Assembly: GCA_031401675.1 (NCBI GenBank)
Contig: JANNRR010000090.1
Span: 1-29,368, forward strand
Origin: JANNRR01 sp031401675
GTDB lineage: Bacteria > Pseudomonadota > Alphaproteobacteria > Rhodobacterales > Rhodobacteraceae
Direction: 5' to 3'
DNA: 29,368 nt
A model generated the notes under the pieces. That model was given only the letters and a program-made list of their open reading frames with translations. It was not told the origin of the DNA and made no database searches. Below are positions 15,681 to 22,885 of this stretch, piece by piece (position 1 is the first letter of the stretch; each line of letters begins with the position of its first letter). Made by a program: the position numbers and the translations under genes.

Positions 15681-16241
15681 ATGACCGAACCCCTGCCCTA
15701 TTCGCATCCGTTCCGCGTTGCCGATCTGGCTGCGCGCAAACCGACGGAATTCGAACTGCTGCCCGCCAGTCCCGCGCTTGCGGCGATTGCCGGCGCGGTC
15801 GGGGCCGATCAGGTGCGCAAGCTGCGCTTCGCCGGAACCCTGACTCCGTTCGGTCAATCCGACTGGCGGCTGCAGGGTCGTCTGGGGGCCACCGTCGTGC
15901 AGCCTTGCGTGGTCACGCTGGCACCGGTGACGACGCGGATCGAGGAGATGGTGACGCGAACCTACCAGCGCGACCTGCCCGAGCCGCAGGAAACCGAGGT
16001 CGAAGTGCCGGAAGACGACACGCTGGAGCGGTTGGGCGCGGTGATCGACGTGGGCGCGGTGCTGATCGAAGCCCTGACCCTTGCCCTGCCAGTCTACCCA
16101 CGCGCGCCGGGAGCCGCCTATGTCGAGGCCAGCTTTGCCGAACCCGGTGCCGAACCGGTGCCCGAAACCGTTCGCCCGTTTGCCGGACTGCGCGACATCC
16201 TGGCCGCCGGCAAACCCGGTGATGCCGATGAAACTGGTTAG
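15681..16241 (+). CDS. DUF177/YceD family protein
   Basis: A 186-residue protein of the DUF177 (YceD) family, encoded beside rpmF in most bacteria and linked to 23S rRNA accumulation in plants and bacteria. Family features are the N-terminal PFRVADLAARKPTEFEL, the central QPCVVTLAPVTTRIEEMVTRTY (about 73-94), and the acidic stretch ETEVEVPEDDTLERLGAVIDVG. The ATG at 15681 has AAAGG eight bases before it; a frame to 15579 is longer but lies in the intergenic region. rpmF follows after 153 bases, which include a possible separate promoter. The molecular role is not settled. Confidence 0.9.
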   Translation: MTEPLPYSHPFRVADLAARKPTEFELLPASPALAAIAGAVGADQVRKLRFAGTLTPFGQSDWRLQGRLGATVVQPCVVTLAPVTTRIEEMVTRTYQRDLPEPQETEVEVPEDDTLERLGAVIDVGAVLIEALTLALPVYPRAPGAAYVEASFAEPGAEPVPETVRPFAGLRDILAAGKPGDADETG

Positions 16242-16259
16242 GCCGCAACAGAAGACCCC

Positions 16260-16287
16260 TTGCGCCTGACCGGAATCCCAGTATGTT
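16260..16287 (+). promoter_or_regulatory. Possible promoter for rpmF-plsX-fabH
   Basis: TTGCGC (16260-16265) and TATGTT (16282-16287) are 16 bases apart, downstream of the yceD-like stop. It would give a leader of about 100 bases before rpmF. Confidence 0.4.
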
Positions 16288-16360
16288 CCCGGCCTCGTTT
16301 ACCGAATGGGTCAGACGCGGTGCCTGCATTTGCGGGGCTGATCGACAACCCACTGAAATC

Positions 16361-16374
16361 AGGGGCATGCCCCT
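16361..16374. promoter_or_regulatory. Perfect 14-bp palindrome in the rpmF leader
   Basis: AGGGGCATGCCCCT is fully self-complementary and lies 20-33 bases before the rpmF ATG. As RNA it forms five GC-rich pairs with a CATG loop next to the ribosome binding site; as DNA it could bind a dimeric regulator. Confidence 0.45.
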
Positions 16375-16394
16375 CTCGAGCCCGAGGTTGAGAC

Positions 16395-16601
16395 ATGGCT
16401 GTCCAGCAGAACCGCAAAACCAGTTCCAAGCGCGACATGCGCCGGTCGCATGACGCGCTGGTTGCGGCGAACCCCAACGAATGTTCCAACTGTGGCGAGT
16501 TGAAGCGGCCGCACCATGTCTGCCCGTCCTGCGGTCACTATGATGCGCGCCAGGTCGTGGCCTCGGCGGTCGAAGTTGATCTGGACGAAGACGCGGCATA
16601 G
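16395..16601 (+). CDS. rpmF: 50S ribosomal protein L32
   Basis: A 68-residue ribosomal protein of the large subunit. The N-terminus AVQQNRKTSSKRDMRRSHD is the typical basic rRNA-binding tail, followed by a zinc ribbon with C30-x-x-C33 and C43-x-x-C46 (CSNCG and CPSCG). The C-terminus is acidic (VDLDEDAA). The ATG at 16395 has GAGG upstream. Only 24 bases separate its stop from plsX, so both are probably one transcript linking ribosome and membrane lipid synthesis. Confidence 0.98.
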   Translation: MAVQQNRKTSSKRDMRRSHDALVAANPNECSNCGELKRPHHVCPSCGHYDARQVVASAVEVDLDEDAA

Positions 16602-16625
16602 TCCTGGCCTGCCTTGGCATCCCAG

Positions 16626-17768
16626 ATGGCGACCGCGCTCGACCAGCAGACCAGGGGTGCAGGCCGCACCGTTGTTTCGGTTGATGCCATGGGCAGCGAC
16701 CGCGGTCCGCTGGCGGTCATCGCCGGGGTCGCCGATTCGGCCAAGAAGAACGCCGATATCGCCTTTATCCTGCATGGTGACGAGGTCGAACTGAAACGGC
16801 TGGTCGGCCGGCGGCGTGGTCTGGCCGGGCGCTGCGAAATCACCCATGCGCCCCGCGTCGTGCTGATGGGCGAAAAGCCCAGCCACGTCATGCGCCACGG
16901 CGAGGGCACCTCGATGTGGTCGGCCATTGAATCCGTGCGCAACGGCGATGCGACGGTGGCGGTATCGTGCGGCAACACCGGCGCGCTGATGGCATTGTCG
17001 ATGATCCGCCTGCGCAAGCTGCCGGGCGTGAACCGGCCGGCCATTGCCTGCCTGTGGCCGTCGCGCAACCCCGGCGGCTTCAATCTGATGCTGGACGTCG
17101 GGGCCGACATCAAGGCCGACGCCGAGGACCTTTTGCAATTTGCGCAGATGGGGGCTTCCTATGCCCGCGACGGCCTGAACGTGCCGCGCCCCAGGATCGG
17201 CCTGCTGAATGTCGGGACCGAGGAGCACAAGGGCCGTGCCGAACTGAAACTGGCGCATGAGCTGCTGACGGCGGCAACCGCTGCGGGCGGCTTTGACTAT
17301 GTCGGGTTTGTCGAGGGCGGCGATATCCCGTCGGCACGGGTCGACGTGATCGTCACCGACGGCTTCACCGGCAACATCGCGCTGAAAACCGGCGAGGGCA
17401 CGGCCAAGTTGATCGGCGACTTTCTGAAGGAAGCGTTTGCCGCCACACCGCTGTCGCGGATCGCGGCGCTTCTGGCGCTGACATCGCTGAAACGCCTGCA
17501 AAAACGCATCGACCCGCGCCGGGTCAACGGCGGCGTGTTTCTGGGCCTGAATGGCACGGTGGTCAAATCGCATGGCTCTGCCGATGCCACAGGCGTGTCG
17601 GCGGCGCTGAAACTGGCGTTTCAGCTGGCCCATTCCGGCTTTCAGGAACGGCTTGCCCTGCGGATGGCCCAGGGCATGGTCGCGCCGCCGCGCCCGTCGG
17701 CAGGTCCGTCGACAAGTCCGTCACCTGATCCGTCGCACCCCGATGCCACGGCGAAAGATCCGACATGA
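16626..17768 (+). CDS. plsX: Phosphate acyltransferase PlsX
   Basis: Makes acyl-phosphate from acyl-ACP, the donor for PlsY in phosphatidic acid synthesis; a peripheral membrane enzyme. The 380-residue protein has VDAMGSDRGP near the N-terminus, VSCGNTGALMA, LDVGADIKADAEDLLQFAQMG, IGLLNVGTEEHKG and VIVTDGFTGNIALKTGEG, all diagnostic. The last 25 or so residues (from about SAGPSTSPSPDP) form a Pro/Ser-rich tail beyond the usual fold end. The ATG at 16626 gives MATALDQQ; a TTG at 16614 is possible. No strong ribosome site is visible, so translation may depend on rpmF. Its stop overlaps fabH by four bases (ATGA). Confidence 0.96.
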   Translation: MATALDQQTRGAGRTVVSVDAMGSDRGPLAVIAGVADSAKKNADIAFILHGDEVELKRLVGRRRGLAGRCEITHAPRVVLMGEKPSHVMRHGEGTSMWSAIESVRNGDATVAVSCGNTGALMALSMIRLRKLPGVNRPAIACLWPSRNPGGFNLMLDVGADIKADAEDLLQFAQMGASYARDGLNVPRPRIGLLNVGTEEHKGRAELKLAHELLTAATAAGGFDYVGFVEGGDIPSARVDVIVTDGFTGNIALKTGEGTAKLIGDFLKEAFAATPLSRIAALLALTSLKRLQKRIDPRRVNGGVFLGLNGTVVKSHGSADATGVSAALKLAFQLAHSGFQERLALRMAQGMVAPPRPSAGPSTSPSPDPSHPDATAKDPT

Positions 17769-18739
17769 CCGTGCGCGCCGTCGTGCAGGGTGTCGGCCAC
17801 TACCTGCCCGCCCGCCTGGTCGAAAATGCCGAGTTCGAGGCCACCCTTGATACCAATGACGAGTGGATCCGCTCGCGTTCCGGCATCGAGCGCCGGCATT
17901 TCGCGGCCGAGGGCCAGACCACGTCCGATCTGGCGCTGCATGCCGCGCGGGCCGCATTGGCCGATGCCGGAATGCAGCCTGATGATCTGGATGCGATCAT
18001 CGTGGCAACCTCCACCCCCGATCTGACGTTCCCCTCGGTCGCCACCATGGTGCAGGGTGCTCTGGGCATGACCAGAGGATTCGCCTTTGACGTGCAGGCC
18101 GTCTGTGCCGGCTTCGTCTATGCCCTGACCAGCGCCAATGCGATCATCCTGTCAGGTCAGGCGACATGCGTTCTGGTGATCGGGGCCGAAACCTTCAGCC
18201 GGATCATGGACTGGACGGATCGCGGCACCTGCGTGCTGTTTGGCGATGGTGCCGGTGCGCTGATCCTGAAAGCCGAATCGGGCACGGGGACCAATGCCGA
18301 CCGCGGCATTCTGGCCAGCGACCTGAATTCCGACGGGCGGCAGCGCGATATCCTGTATGTCGATGGCGGGGTTTCCAGTTCCGGAACCTCTGGCCACCTG
18401 CGGATGCAGGGCCGCGAGGTTTTTCGCCATGCCGTTGAAAAACTGGCAGAAACCGCCCATACCGCGCTGGCCAAGATCGGCCTGACCGGCGCGGATGTCG
18501 ACTGGATCGTGCCGCATCAGGCCAACCTGCGCATCATCACCGCCACGGCGCAGCGCATGGGCGTGCCGATGGACCGCGTCATCGTGACGGTTCAGGATCA
18601 TGGCAATACCTCTGCCGCCTCGATTCCGCTGGCGTTGTCGGTCGGCAAGGTCCAGGGGCGGATCAAACCGGGCCAGTTGATCGTCACCGAAGCAATCGGC
18701 GGCGGACTGGCCTGGGGATCGGTCGTCCTGCGCTGGTAA
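17765..18739 (+). CDS. fabH: Beta-ketoacyl-ACP synthase III
   Basis: Condenses acetyl-CoA with malonyl-ACP to start each round of fatty acid synthesis. The 324-residue protein has the full catalytic triad: C114 in VQAVCAGFVYA, H251 in VPHQANLRI and N281 in DHGNTSAASIPLAL. TNDEWIRSRSGIERRH (30-45) is the common FabH N-terminal block. The ATG at 17765 overlaps the plsX stop by four bases, which fixes the start. ihfA follows after 87 bases, probably with its own promoter. Confidence 0.97.
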   Translation: MTVRAVVQGVGHYLPARLVENAEFEATLDTNDEWIRSRSGIERRHFAAEGQTTSDLALHAARAALADAGMQPDDLDAIIVATSTPDLTFPSVATMVQGALGMTRGFAFDVQAVCAGFVYALTSANAIILSGQATCVLVIGAETFSRIMDWTDRGTCVLFGDGAGALILKAESGTGTNADRGILASDLNSDGRQRDILYVDGGVSSSGTSGHLRMQGREVFRHAVEKLAETAHTALAKIGLTGADVDWIVPHQANLRIITATAQRMGVPMDRVIVTVQDHGNTSAASIPLALSVGKVQGRIKPGQLIVTEAIGGGLAWGSVVLRW

Positions 18740-18826
18740 TCGCAACCTGAACCCGCTTCGACAAGCCATTGATATTGACTCGGAAAATCATTTCTCTCAC
18801 TCTGTCATGAAACAGTGGGGGAAAAG

Positions 18827-19129
18827 ATGAGCGACAAGACCTTGACGCGAATGGATCTGAGCGAAGCGGTTTTCCGCGAGGTGGGGCTTTCCCGCAATGA
18901 ATCCGCGCAGTTGGTCGAAAGCGTCCTGCAGCATGTCTCGGACGCACTGGCCTCTGGCGAGACGGTCAAGATATCTTCCTTCGGCACCTTTTCGGTGCGC
19001 GACAAGGCGGCTCGGGTCGGACGCAATCCCAAGACCGGCGACGAAGTGCCGATCCACCCGCGCCGGGTGCTGACTTTCCGGCCATCGCATCTGATGAAGG
19101 ACCGGGTCGCCGCCGGCAACCGGGGCTGA
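18827..19129 (+). CDS. ihfA: Integration host factor subunit alpha
   Basis: The alpha chain of the DNA-bending heterodimer IHF, a nucleoid protein used in transcription, replication and recombination. The 100-residue HU/IHF-fold protein has TLTRMDLSEAVFREVGLSRNES at the N-terminus, ISSFGTFSVRDKAARVGRNPKTG (49-71) with the DNA-intercalating arm proline in GRNPKTGDEVPI, and the C-terminal RVLTFRPSHLMKDRV. The ATG at 18827 directly follows GGGGGAAAAG, a strong ribosome site; a frame four codons longer was rejected. The upstream gap is AT-rich and holds TTGACT at 18775-18780 as a possible -35 box, with no convincing -10. The regulator gene starts eight bases after its stop. Confidence 0.96.
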   Translation: MSDKTLTRMDLSEAVFREVGLSRNESAQLVESVLQHVSDALASGETVKISSFGTFSVRDKAARVGRNPKTGDEVPIHPRRVLTFRPSHLMKDRVAAGNRG

Positions 19130-19137
19130 CGCCGGCA

Positions 19138-20115
19138 ATGGACAAGTCACCGGACGCCTTTCGCACGATCAGCGAGGTGTCAGACTGGCTGGAAACCCCG
19201 GCCCATGTGCTGCGCTTTTGGGAAAGCCGGTTTACCCAGTTGAAGCCGGTCAAGCGCGCGGGCGGACGGCGCTACTATCGGCCCGGCGACATGGCATTGC
19301 TTGGCGGCATCAAGAAATTGCTGCACGACGATGGCCTGACCATCCGAGGTGTCCAGAAAATACTGCGGGAACAGGGGGTTCGCTATGTGGCGGCGCTTGG
19401 CCCGCTGGCGGCGCATCTGCACGGCGGGGCGGACCTGACGACGGTCGCTGCGGTCGCCGAACGGTCCGGGGCAAGGCACAGTGACCGGGAGGCCGGCCCG
19501 GAAGCACCGATGGATGCGGACGTTGTCGCCGAATCCGCCCTGATCACCGACGGCTCCAATGTTGTGGCAATTCCGGCGGCAAGCGCGCGGCCCGATCAGG
19601 CTGCCGACGCCCGTGCCGGACAGTCGGGGCGGACCGAAGCGACCGGCGACGACCCATCCGTTCCCGCGGATCTGGAAGCGGAATGGGCCGCTATTCTGGC
19701 GCGCGAGGCCACGACCCGCAGTTCCGCCGGGCTGGACGGGAAACCTGCAGCCGGTGTGCCAGAGCAACGCACGCCAAACCACGGGACGCCAGACGCCAGC
19801 TCTCCAGACCCCAGCTCTCCAGACCCGGGCGAACCGGCCATCGGCGATCTGTTTGCGGCACACCCCGTGCCGCCGGAGCCCGCTGGCAGCGTAGAAAGCG
19901 ACACTGTCGCGGCATTGCCGCCCGACCGGCGCGCGAACATCCCGCCGCTGGTCGAAACCGACGCCGGCATTCTGCCGGTGCCGATCGCCACCCTGCTGCG
20001 CTGCGCGACGGCCAACGGTGATCCGGCCCGCAATCAGGCGCTGGCGCGGCTTTACCTGCGGCTGGCCAACCTGCGCCAGCATATGGGCAATGTCGGCACG
20101 CCGCCGCGCCGATAG
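19138..20115 (+). CDS. MerR-family transcriptional regulator with long C-terminal region
   Basis: A 325-residue regulator. The N-terminal winged-helix of the MerR family covers about residues 8-82: FRTISEVSDWLETPAHVLRFWE is the recognition unit and GGRRYYRPGDM (42-52) the typical wing. The usual short coiled-coil effector region is replaced by about 190 residues of Ala, Asp, Pro and Ser-rich sequence, with short repeats such as SSPDPSSPDPG, and a conserved-looking end ILPVPIATLLRCATANGDPARNQALARLYLRLANLRQHMG. No metal-binding cysteines are seen. It lies just downstream of ihfA, so coexpression is likely; ligand and target are unknown. Confidence 0.87.
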   Translation: MDKSPDAFRTISEVSDWLETPAHVLRFWESRFTQLKPVKRAGGRRYYRPGDMALLGGIKKLLHDDGLTIRGVQKILREQGVRYVAALGPLAAHLHGGADLTTVAAVAERSGARHSDREAGPEAPMDADVVAESALITDGSNVVAIPAASARPDQAADARAGQSGRTEATGDDPSVPADLEAEWAAILAREATTRSSAGLDGKPAAGVPEQRTPNHGTPDASSPDPSSPDPGEPAIGDLFAAHPVPPEPAGSVESDTVAALPPDRRANIPPLVETDAGILPVPIATLLRCATANGDPARNQALARLYLRLANLRQHMGNVGTPPRR

Positions 20116-20138
20116 CGGAAAACCATGCGCTTTCCGCC

Positions 20139-20166
20139 TTGCCCCCGCGTGGAAATCCAGTATCTA
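20139..20166 (+). promoter_or_regulatory. Promoter of tRNA-Pro
   Basis: TTGCCC (20139-20144) and TATCTA (20161-20166) are 16 bases apart; transcription would start within a few bases of the mature tRNA 5' end. Confidence 0.5.
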
Positions 20167-20176
20167 GTCCGGCTGT

Positions 20177-20254
20177 CGGGCCGTAGCGCAGCCTGGTTAG
20201 CGCGTCCGTCTGGGGGGCGGGAGGTCGAGAGTTCAAATCTCTCCGGCCCGACCA
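20177..20254 (+). tRNA. tRNA-Pro (GGG)
   Basis: A complete cloverleaf. The acceptor stem CGGGCCG pairs with CGGCCCG over seven pairs, the D stem is GCGC/GCGC, the anticodon stem is TCCGT/GCGGG with two G-U pairs, and the loop CTGGGGG gives anticodon GGG (20212-20214). The T arm is GAGAG-TTCAAAT-CTCTC. The discriminator is A and CCA is encoded (20252-20254). It reads CCC and CCU proline codons. Confidence 0.97.
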
Positions 20255-20279
20255 AATCGATACCGACCAAATCGAAACC
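20250..20279. repeat. 15-bp tandem direct repeat overlapping the tRNA 3' end
   Basis: GACCAAATCGATACC (20250-20264) is followed at once by GACCAAATCGAAACC (20265-20279), 14 of 15 bases identical. The first copy includes the tRNA discriminator and CCA. It could reflect local slippage or the trace of a site-specific event at the tRNA end. Confidence 0.8.
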
Positions 20280-20316
20280 GCCCCTGCCCGGTCCGGCATG
20301 GGCGGTTTTGTTTTTT
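20275..20316 (+). terminator. Intrinsic terminator of the tRNA-Pro transcript
   Basis: AAACCGCCC (20275-20283) pairs with GGGCGGTTT (20300-20308) over nine bases, followed by T4-G-T6. This is the clearest rho-independent terminator in the window. Confidence 0.92.
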
Positions 20317-20339
20317 GTGCACAGGATCAAGGCTCTGGC

Positions 20340-21428
20340 ATGACCGGCTCCGGCGTTCTGCCCATCCAGCACCTGCGCGACCTGATCGCCGGCGGGGCGA
20401 TTGCCGCCGATCACCCGATCCTGCCGGCGCAGTTGCAGCCGGCCAGCCTTGATCTGCGGCTTGGGGCGACCGCCTTCCGGGTACGCGCCTCATTCCTGGC
20501 CGGGGCCGGCCAGTCGGTTGCCGACCGGCTGGTGGAATTCGAAATGCACCGCGTCGATCTGACCGCCGGTGCCGTGCTGGAAAAAGGCTGTGTCTACGTC
20601 ATTCCGCTGATGGAGCGGCTGGCACTACCAACCGGAATTCAGGCGGTGGCCAATGCCAAAAGCTCGACCGGCAGGCTGGATCTGCTGACCCGGATGATCA
20701 CCGACGGCGGCACCGAGTTCGACCGCGTGCCCGCAGGCTATCACGGGGCGCTGTATGCCGAGATCTGCCCGCGCTCGTTTTCGGTGCTGGTCCGCCCCGG
20801 GATGCGGCTGAACCAGATCCGGTTCCGGCGCGGGCATGCCGTCCTGTCCGATACCGAGCTGGCGGCCCTGCACTCCCTGTCGCCGCTGGTATCCGGGCGG
20901 CCGCATATAGCCGACGGTCTGGGCTTTTCGGTCGACCTGACGCCGGCCCCCGGAGCTGACCGGCTGATCGGCTACCGCGCCAAACCGCACACCGGCCTGA
21001 TCGATCTTGACCGGCAGGCCCACTACCGCCCCGCCGACTTCTGGGAGGATATCCGCACGGATTCCCGTCGCATCATCCTTGATCCCGGCGCGTTCTACAT
21101 TCTGGTCAGCCGCGAAGCCGTGCATATTCCGCCCGACTATGCCGCCGAAATGGCCCCCTATCTGGCGCTGGTCGGCGAGTTCCGTGTGCATTACGCCGGG
21201 TTCTTCGATCCCGGTTTCGGTCATGCCGCCGCCGGCGGGTCCGGGTCGCGCGGGGTGCTGGAAGTGCGCTGCCACGAAGCGCCGTTTGTGCTGGAACATG
21301 GCCAGATCGTCGGCCGTCTGGTCTATGAACGCATGGCGGCGCGGCCGGAAACCCTGTACGGCGCGGGCATAGCCTCGAACTATCAGGGGCAGGGACTGAA
21401 GCTGTCAAAGCACTTCCGGTCCGACTAG
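20340..21428 (+). CDS. dcd: 2'-Deoxycytidine 5'-triphosphate deaminase, two-domain form
   Basis: Deaminates dCTP to dUTP for thymidylate synthesis. The 362-residue protein is about twice the length of E. coli Dcd and matches the long form (PF06559) found in alphaproteobacteria, with two dUTPase-like repeats. The first half has PILPAQLQPASLDLRLG (26-42) and NAKSSTGRLDLLTRMITDGG (105-124); the second has IILDPGAFYILVSREAVHIPPDYAAEM, LVGEFRVHYAGFFDPGFG and the tail GIASNYQGQGLKLSKHF. The ATG at 20340 has AAGG seven bases upstream. The next gene starts on the base after its stop. No frameshift or missing block is seen. Confidence 0.95.
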   Translation: MTGSGVLPIQHLRDLIAGGAIAADHPILPAQLQPASLDLRLGATAFRVRASFLAGAGQSVADRLVEFEMHRVDLTAGAVLEKGCVYVIPLMERLALPTGIQAVANAKSSTGRLDLLTRMITDGGTEFDRVPAGYHGALYAEICPRSFSVLVRPGMRLNQIRFRRGHAVLSDTELAALHSLSPLVSGRPHIADGLGFSVDLTPAPGADRLIGYRAKPHTGLIDLDRQAHYRPADFWEDIRTDSRRIILDPGAFYILVSREAVHIPPDYAAEMAPYLALVGEFRVHYAGFFDPGFGHAAAGGSGSRGVLEVRCHEAPFVLEHGQIVGRLVYERMAARPETLYGAGIASNYQGQGLKLSKHFRSD

Positions 21429-21890
21429 ATGGGGCGCGCGGCAGCGGTCCTTGTTGCCCTGACGCTCGGCTTTCCGCTTGCCGCAACCGCCAACAGCCTG
21501 ACCTTCGAGATCTGGCCGTCCAGCGATCCCGACCAGACGGTTTCCTGCACGATCCGGCTGGCAAAGGGTCAGTTCACCGCGCTGGAGGTGCAAGGCCTTG
21601 GCATGCCCCCGGCATCGCCGTTCCGCTGGTATGCCAGGCCGGAGGAGGTGGCGGCGCTGGTCGCGGCGTTGCAGGCCTTGGTCAGCGGCGATGTCGCCTC
21701 GGTTAAACCGATCATCGCCTCGCGCCTGCCCGCACCGCCGTTTGCGACCGCCACCTGGATCGCTACGCTGGATCAGGGCATCGCCAGCGGCCTGTACATC
21801 CAGCCAGGGCTGGTGTTGCCAAAGGTGCTGGATGACGCGCTGATCACGCTGATGCCGGGCGGCTTGTGTACCAGAACGCTGCAGCGCTGA
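21429..21890 (+). CDS. Small secreted protein of unknown function
   Basis: A 153-residue protein with a Sec-type signal peptide: hydrophobic core AAAVLVALTLGFPLA and a likely cut after ATA (residue 21), leaving about 132 residues in the periplasm. The mature part has two cysteines, in QTVSCTIRL (about 36-44) and GGLCTRTLQR, that could form a disulfide. I recognise no domain. The ATG at 21429 touches the stop of dcd, so it is probably translated from the same message although dcd acts in the cytosol. It could be a lineage-specific gene. Confidence 0.75.
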   Translation: MGRAAAVLVALTLGFPLAATANSLTFEIWPSSDPDQTVSCTIRLAKGQFTALEVQGLGMPPASPFRWYARPEEVAALVAALQALVSGDVASVKPIIASRLPAPPFATATWIATLDQGIASGLYIQPGLVLPKVLDDALITLMPGGLCTRTLQR

Positions 21891-21969
21891 AGCCGGTATC
21901 ACCGTGCAGACGAAACGAGCTTGCCGGGAGGAACTCGCCGGGGGTTCAAACCGCGTCGCCGTGACTGCT

Positions 21970-21992
21970 TGCCCGGAAAGTTCGCCCGGGCA
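21970..21992. terminator. Hairpin between convergent genes
   Basis: TGCCCGG (21970-21976) pairs with CCGGGCA (21986-21992) across a nine-base loop, in the 135-base gap between the secreted protein gene and the 66-residue gene. There is no T-run; a bidirectional role is possible. Confidence 0.35.
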
Positions 21993-22025
21993 TCGGTCTG
22001 CGACCGCAACCCGGGGCCGGTACCG

Positions 22026-22226
22026 TCAGCGCCCCAGCCGCCGCGCGATCCGGATGGCCTGGCGAGCCCGCCGCGCCGTGGCGCGCGCGCTGGCCGACTG
22101 CGCCTTGTCCTGCGGCGAAGCGCCCGGGGCGTCGGGTCTGCGCTGCGACAGATGGCGCACACCTGCGCGGATCGCCAGATTGGCAAACATCCGCAACGCC
22201 ATGTTGACAAGTCTATCGAAGTTCAT
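22026..22226 (-). CDS. Small basic protein downstream of scpB
   Basis: A 66-residue protein I do not recognise. The first 22 residues (MNFDRLVNMALRMFANLAIR) are moderately hydrophobic and amphipathic; the rest is rich in Arg, Ala, Ser and Gln, ending RRARQAIRIARRLGR, with a strong net positive charge that would suit nucleic acid or membrane surface contact. A ribosome site (GGGGG, eight bases before the ATG at 22226) and a gap of only 14 bases after the scpB stop support that it is real and cotranscribed. No signal peptide or cysteine motif is present. Confidence 0.6.
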   Translation of the reverse strand: MNFDRLVNMALRMFANLAIRAGVRHLSQRRPDAPGASPQDKAQSASARATARRARQAIRIARRLGR

Positions 22227-22240
22227 CGCTCAACCCCCTG

Positions 22241-22885
22241 TCAGTCCTCGAATAACTCACTTTGACCAACAACCATGTCCGCGTCCGGATCATCCGGTCC
22301 CGCGTCCGGATCACGGCCCGGTACCGGGCGGTTGTCCAGCAGCCCAGCCTCCCGCAGTTCCTTCAGCCCCGGCAGATCACGCGCCGACTCCAGCCCGAAA
22401 TGATCCAGAAACGCCTCGGTCACCACAAAGGTCACCGGTCGCCCCGGTGTCATCTTGCGCCGCCCGAAGCGTATCCAGTCCAGTTCCAGCAACTGGTCCA
22501 CCGTGCCGCGCGACACCGCCACCCCGCGTATCTCCTCGATCTCGGCCCGGGTAACGGGCTGATGATAGGCCACGATCGCCAGCGTTTCGATGGCGGCCCG
22601 GCTCAGCTTCCGGGTCTCGACCACCTCGCGCTGCATCAGGAAGCCCAGGTCCGGTGCCGTCCGGATCGCCCAGGCGTCGCCGACCCGCACCACCCTGACC
22701 CCGCGTCCCTCGTAGCGGCGGCTCAGGTGCACCAGCGCCTCGGCCGGATCGCAGCCATGCGGCAACCGCGATTGCAGGTCCCGCACCGATACCGGTTCCG
22801 CGGATGCAAACAGGATCGCCTCGACCATCCGTTCCTGCTCGGCCATGACCGGGGCGGCGAACAGGCTGCGCTCGGGCTCGCTCAT
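22241..22885 (-). CDS. scpB: Segregation and condensation protein B
   Basis: A kleisin-associated winged-helix protein that joins ScpA and SMC to condense and separate the chromosome. The 214-residue protein has MVEAILFASAEPVSVRDLQSRLP (20-42), the second winged helix SRAAIETLAIVAYHQPVTRAEIEEIRGVAVS (about 95-125), and TPGRPVTFVVTEAFLDHFGL (about 145-164), all typical. The tail after residue 180 is acidic and likely disordered. The ATG at 22885 overlaps the scpA stop by four bases (ATGA). Confidence 0.95.
   Translation of the reverse strand: MSEPERSLFAAPVMAEQERMVEAILFASAEPVSVRDLQSRLPHGCDPAEALVHLSRRYEGRGVRVVRVGDAWAIRTAPDLGFLMQREVVETRKLSRAAIETLAIVAYHQPVTRAEIEEIRGVAVSRGTVDQLLELDWIRFGRRKMTPGRPVTFVVTEAFLDHFGLESARDLPGLKELREAGLLDNRPVPGRDPDAGPDDPDADMVVGQSELFED

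Noticed and set aside
18771..18826. Promoter for ihfA at TTGACT
   Set aside because: The -35 box is good but no matching -10 hexamer lies at 16-18 bases, so it was not listed as a feature.
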